Origin: JBGCED01 sp045106055
GTDB taxonomy: Bacteria > Pseudomonadota > Alphaproteobacteria > CBDDJK01
DNA: 8,261 bases
Direction: 5' to 3'
Assembly (NCBI GenBank): GCA_045106055.1
Contig: JBGCED010000024.1
Location: forward strand, 1-8,261
Numbering within the stretch: position 1 is the stretch's first letter; each line of letters starts with the position of its first letter. The notes under the pieces were generated by a model. The model saw only the letters and a program-made list of their open reading frames with translations, made no database searches and was not told where the DNA came from. A program made the position numbers and the translations under genes. Shown here one piece after another: positions 6,069 to 8,261 of this stretch.

Positions 6069-7900
6069 CCACCCGTCTTTCTGGTGGCGCGCTTGCGTTC
6101 ATGCGGATCAAGGATGGCTTTGCGCAAGCGTAGATTCTTTGGCGTTACTTCCAGCCGTTCATCCTCTTCGATATAGGCCATCGCATTTTCAAGCCCGCGT
6201 TTGAAAGGCGGGGTTAATTTGATCGCATCATCTTTTCCAGATGCCCTAAAATTGGTTAATTGCTTTGATTTTAAAGGGTTCACTTCCAGATCTTGCCCTT
6301 TATTATGTTCACCAATAATCATGCCGACATAGACTTCATCATTGGGGTCAACAAATAAATCACCGCGTTCTTCCAAATTAAACAGCGCATAAGCCGATGC
6401 TTTTCCCTGTTCGCCAGAGATTAAAACCCCTGCGCGCCGTCCTGGAATTACCCCCTTATGCGGAAAATGACCATGATAAATGCGCGATAAGATGCCCGTT
6501 CCCTTGGTGTCAGATAAAAATTCACCTTGATAACCGATCAACCCGCGTGAGGGGATTTCAATCACCAGCCGCTGCTTGCCGCCGCCAGAGGGGCGAATAT
6601 CTTTAAGTTCCCCCTTGCGCGGGCCCAGCTTTTCCATAACGATCCCAGCAAAGGCTTCATCAACATCAATATGCGCTTCTTCGATCGGTTCAAGGATTTT
6701 TCCCTTTTCATCTTCGCGAAAAATCACACGCGGCGGGCCAACCGTCATTTCAAAGCCTTCGCGGCGCAAGGTTTCAATCAAAACGCCAAGCTGCAATTCG
6801 CCGCGCCCTGCAACTTCGTATGCATCGCGGTCTTCGGTCATGGTGACGCGAATTGCCACATTGCCCTCAGCCTCTTTCATTAAGCGATCAAGCAACATTC
6901 TGGAAGTTAGCTTATTGCCCTCCCTGCCTGCAAGCGGGCTGTCATTCACCGACAGGGTCAGCGACATGGTGGGCGGGGTGATGGGGCGTGCGGGCAAAGC
7001 TTCATCAATGCTAAGATCACAAATTGTATCCGCCACAGTTGCTTTTACAAGCCCTGCAATCGCCACAATATCGCCCGCTTGAACACGGTCAACTTGAACC
7101 CGCTCCAGCCCATTAAAGCTAAATAATTTGGTCAGGCGCGCTTGTTCTAATTTCTCATGCTTGCCATTATCGGGGTTGGTGCGCAGAACTTGCACCGTTT
7201 GCCCTGTTTCAATGCTGCCTTGATAAACACGGCCCGTTAAAATGCGCCCCAAAAACACATCGCTTTCCAAGGTCGTGGATAGCAATTTAAGCGGCGCATC
7301 CATTTCAACAACAGGCGGGGCAACATGCGACAGGATTAAATCAAGCAGCGGGTGCATATCCTTGCGCTCATCCTCCAGCGTTGAAGCCGCCCAGCCTTGC
7401 TTGCCAGATGCGTAAAGAATGGGGAAATCACATTGCTCGTCACTGGCGCCAAGCGCAATGAACAGATCAAAACATTGATCAATCACCCAATCAGGGCGGG
7501 CATCAGGGCGATCCACCTTGTTAATGACCACGATGGGTTTAAGCCCTTGTTCCAAGGCTTTCATCAACACAAATTTGGTTTGGGGCATTGGACCTTCGGC
7601 AGCATCCACCAGCAGCAGCGCCGAATCAACCATGGATAAAATCCGCTCAACCTCGCCGCCAAAATCAGCATGGCCTGGGGTGTCAACAATGTTGATCTTT
7701 ACCTCTTGCCAGCGCACTGATGTGCATTTTGCCAAGATGGTAATGCCGCGTTCTTTTTCAAGATCGTTTGAATCCATGGCGCGTTCGCTAATTGCGCGAT
7801 GCGCCTCTACTGCTCCTGATTGTTGCAATAAGCAATCAACAAGCGTGGTTTTGCCATGATCAACATGGGCAATAATCGCAATATTTCTAAGTTCTATCAT
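6065..7900 (-). CDS. typA: ribosome-associated translational GTPase TypA/BipA
   Basis: EF-G-like GTPase that binds the 70S ribosome. It assists growth and ribosome assembly in cold, stress and virulence settings, and can associate with 30S under stringent conditions. The protein is complete at 611 residues, close to the family's usual 605-615. GTP-binding motifs are all present: G1 AHVDHGKT (11-18), G2 region ERGIT (50-54), G3 DTPGH (73-77), G4 NKVD (127-130) and G5 SGK (165-167). A beta-barrel domain 2 covers about 203-305. Two EF-G-like alpha/beta domains follow, with AGRGELQLG at 364-372. The BipA-specific C-terminal domain includes a basic loop at about 531-565 (EHNKGQDLEVNPLKSKQLTN onward), which in structures reaches the A-site tRNA region. 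The start MIELRNIAIIAHVDHGK matches the family exactly. No Shine-Dalgarno motif precedes it. It follows ptsN by 78 bases and overlaps bolA by four. No key residue is missing. Confidence 0.97.
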   Translation of the reverse strand: MIELRNIAIIAHVDHGKTTLVDCLLQQSGAVEAHRAISERAMDSNDLEKERGITILAKCTSVRWQEVKINIVDTPGHADFGGEVERILSMVDSALLLVDAAEGPMPQTKFVLMKALEQGLKPIVVINKVDRPDARPDWVIDQCFDLFIALGASDEQCDFPILYASGKQGWAASTLEDERKDMHPLLDLILSHVAPPVVEMDAPLKLLSTTLESDVFLGRILTGRVYQGSIETGQTVQVLRTNPDNGKHEKLEQARLTKLFSFNGLERVQVDRVQAGDIVAIAGLVKATVADTICDLSIDEALPARPITPPTMSLTLSVNDSPLAGREGNKLTSRMLLDRLMKEAEGNVAIRVTMTEDRDAYEVAGRGELQLGVLIETLRREGFEMTVGPPRVIFREDEKGKILEPIEEAHIDVDEAFAGIVMEKLGPRKGELKDIRPSGGGKQRLVIEIPSRGLIGYQGEFLSDTKGTGILSRIYHGHFPHKGVIPGRRAGVLISGEQGKASAYALFNLEERGDLFVDPNDEVYVGMIIGEHNKGQDLEVNPLKSKQLTNFRASGKDDAIKLTPPFKRGLENAMAYIEEDERLEVTPKNLRLRKAILDPHERKRATRKTGG

Positions 7901-7978
7901 GAACAGGGCTTTACACGCTATAACCCCATTTTACCAGCAAATAATTGCCGTTTTTTGAAATATTTTAAGGGCGATTCC
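7901..7978 (-). other. intergenic leader between ptsN and typA
   Basis: This is the longest non-coding gap in the window, 78 bases and AT-rich, with an A-run (on the minus strand) around 7951-7956. It is the most likely place for a promoter serving typA, bolA, the SH3 gene, rsmB and dnaE. On the minus strand TAAAAT (7928-7933) and TATAGC (7917-7922) resemble a -10 box, but neither has a good -35 at 16-18 bases. I see no GC-rich hairpin followed by a T-run, so no intrinsic terminator separates ptsN from typA. The function is a positional inference only. Confidence 0.25.
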
Positions 7979-8261
7979 TTAAAGCGCGTCAGCCATTTGG
8001 GCATCATGGGTTAATAATTCGTAAAGCGCATCCACAGATTTTTCTTTGCGAATTTTTGCACATAGGCGCGGATCGCGCATCTGCCGCGAAATGGCAGCAA
8101 GAGCCTGTAAATGATCTGAGCCTTCGGTTTCAGGGGTCAGCAGCAAGAAAATAAGATCAACAGGGCGATCATCAACCGCATCATAATCCACCTTTTTATG
8201 AAGCTTAACAAAGAAGGCAATCATATGATCAAGTTCATTAAAACGACCATGGGGAATGGCA
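7979..8261 (-). CDS. ptsN: PtsN, nitrogen-type PTS IIA protein (N-terminus outside window)
   Basis: C-terminal 93 residues of the EIIA-Ntr protein, the last phosphate carrier of the regulatory phosphotransferase system (PtsP, PtsO/NPr, PtsN). It regulates by protein contact, for example with potassium uptake and sensor kinases, rather than moving sugar. The coding frame runs open through the window edge. The first visible residues are AIPHGR; the histidine codon at 8249-8251 matches the phosphorylated histidine of the family (His73 in E. coli, in IAIPHGK). Family-typical stretches follow: VDYDAVDDRPVDLIFLLL with TPE, then HLQALAAISRQMRD and DALYELL. About 60 N-terminal residues should lie beyond 8261. 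An ATG at 8222-8224 is an internal methionine, because the active-site motif lies upstream of it. The stop TAA is at 7979-7981. In alphaproteobacteria ptsN often follows rpoN and hpf, which would be to the right of this window. Confidence 0.9.
   Translation of the reverse strand, partial: AIPHGRFNELDHMIAFFVKLHKKVDYDAVDDRPVDLIFLLLTPETEGSDHLQALAAISRQMRDPRLCAKIRKEKSVDALYELLTHDAQMADAL

Noticed and set aside
6576..7082. Plus-strand open frame of 168 residues, serine-rich
   Set aside because: It lies wholly antisense to the GTPase gene typA, whose product is conserved along its full length. The composition is that of a mirror frame and no domain is recognisable.
7955..7970. AT-rich near-palindrome after ptsN as a terminator
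   Set aside because: The inverted repeat around AAATATTT has no GC stem and no following T-run on the coding strand, so it is not a rho-independent terminator.
7901..7978. Specific sigma-70 promoter upstream of typA
   Set aside because: Possible -10 boxes exist but none pairs with a credible -35 at normal spacing. I kept only a low-confidence note on the gap.
1..8261. tRNA, rRNA, CRISPR, insertion sequence, prophage, toxin-antitoxin or defence genes
   Set aside because: All non-coding gaps are 78 bases or shorter, no direct or inverted repeats of useful length stand out, and every long frame belongs to a known housekeeping family.
1..8261. About twofold excess of GATC sites as a methylation or mismatch-repair signal
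   Set aside because: I count about 65 against about 32 expected, but frequent GAT and ATC codons and the TTGATC context of housekeeping codons can explain this. There is no clustering.

Overview
The window carries six genes, all on the minus strand, packed head to tail with no gap longer than 78 bases. In transcription order (right to left) they are: the C-terminal part of ptsN (nitrogen-type phosphotransferase IIA protein, cut by the window edge), typA/bipA (ribosome-associated GTPase), a bolA-family gene, a gene for an exported protein with two bacterial SH3-like domains, rsmB (16S rRNA cytosine-5 methyltransferase) and dnaE (replicative DNA polymerase III alpha subunit, complete).

The protein families point to an alphaproteobacterium. 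The exported SH3 protein has the two-domain form, ending in a C-x4-C stretch and an LWG-x-YP tail, that I know mainly from this class. TypA, BolA and PtsN also look alphaproteobacterial. Base composition is moderate: a few hand-counted lines range from 40 to 55% G+C. That is lower than in most Rhizobiales or Caulobacterales. I cannot name the genus.

Layout. 7979-8261: ptsN, entering at its phosphorylatable-histidine motif. 7901-7978: the only sizeable gap, AT-rich, where a promoter for the downstream block could lie. 6065-7900: typA, whose stop overlaps the bolA start as ATGA. 5763-6068: bolA. 5227-5751: the SH3 protein, starting at GTG behind an AGGTG ribosome site that overlaps the bolA stop. 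3751-5181: rsmB. 3-3740: dnaE, ten bases after rsmB. The spacing (-4, 11, 45 and 10 bases) suggests that typA to dnaE form one transcription unit, possibly with ptsN read in from upstream.

Functionally, ptsN, typA, bolA and rsmB share a loose theme of growth-state control and ribosome function. dnaE and the envelope SH3 protein do not obviously belong to it. I see no mobile element, CRISPR array, RNA gene, toxin-antitoxin pair, phage gene or defence gene. This is core housekeeping DNA. The findings concern sequence details of known proteins and gene order, not a new system.
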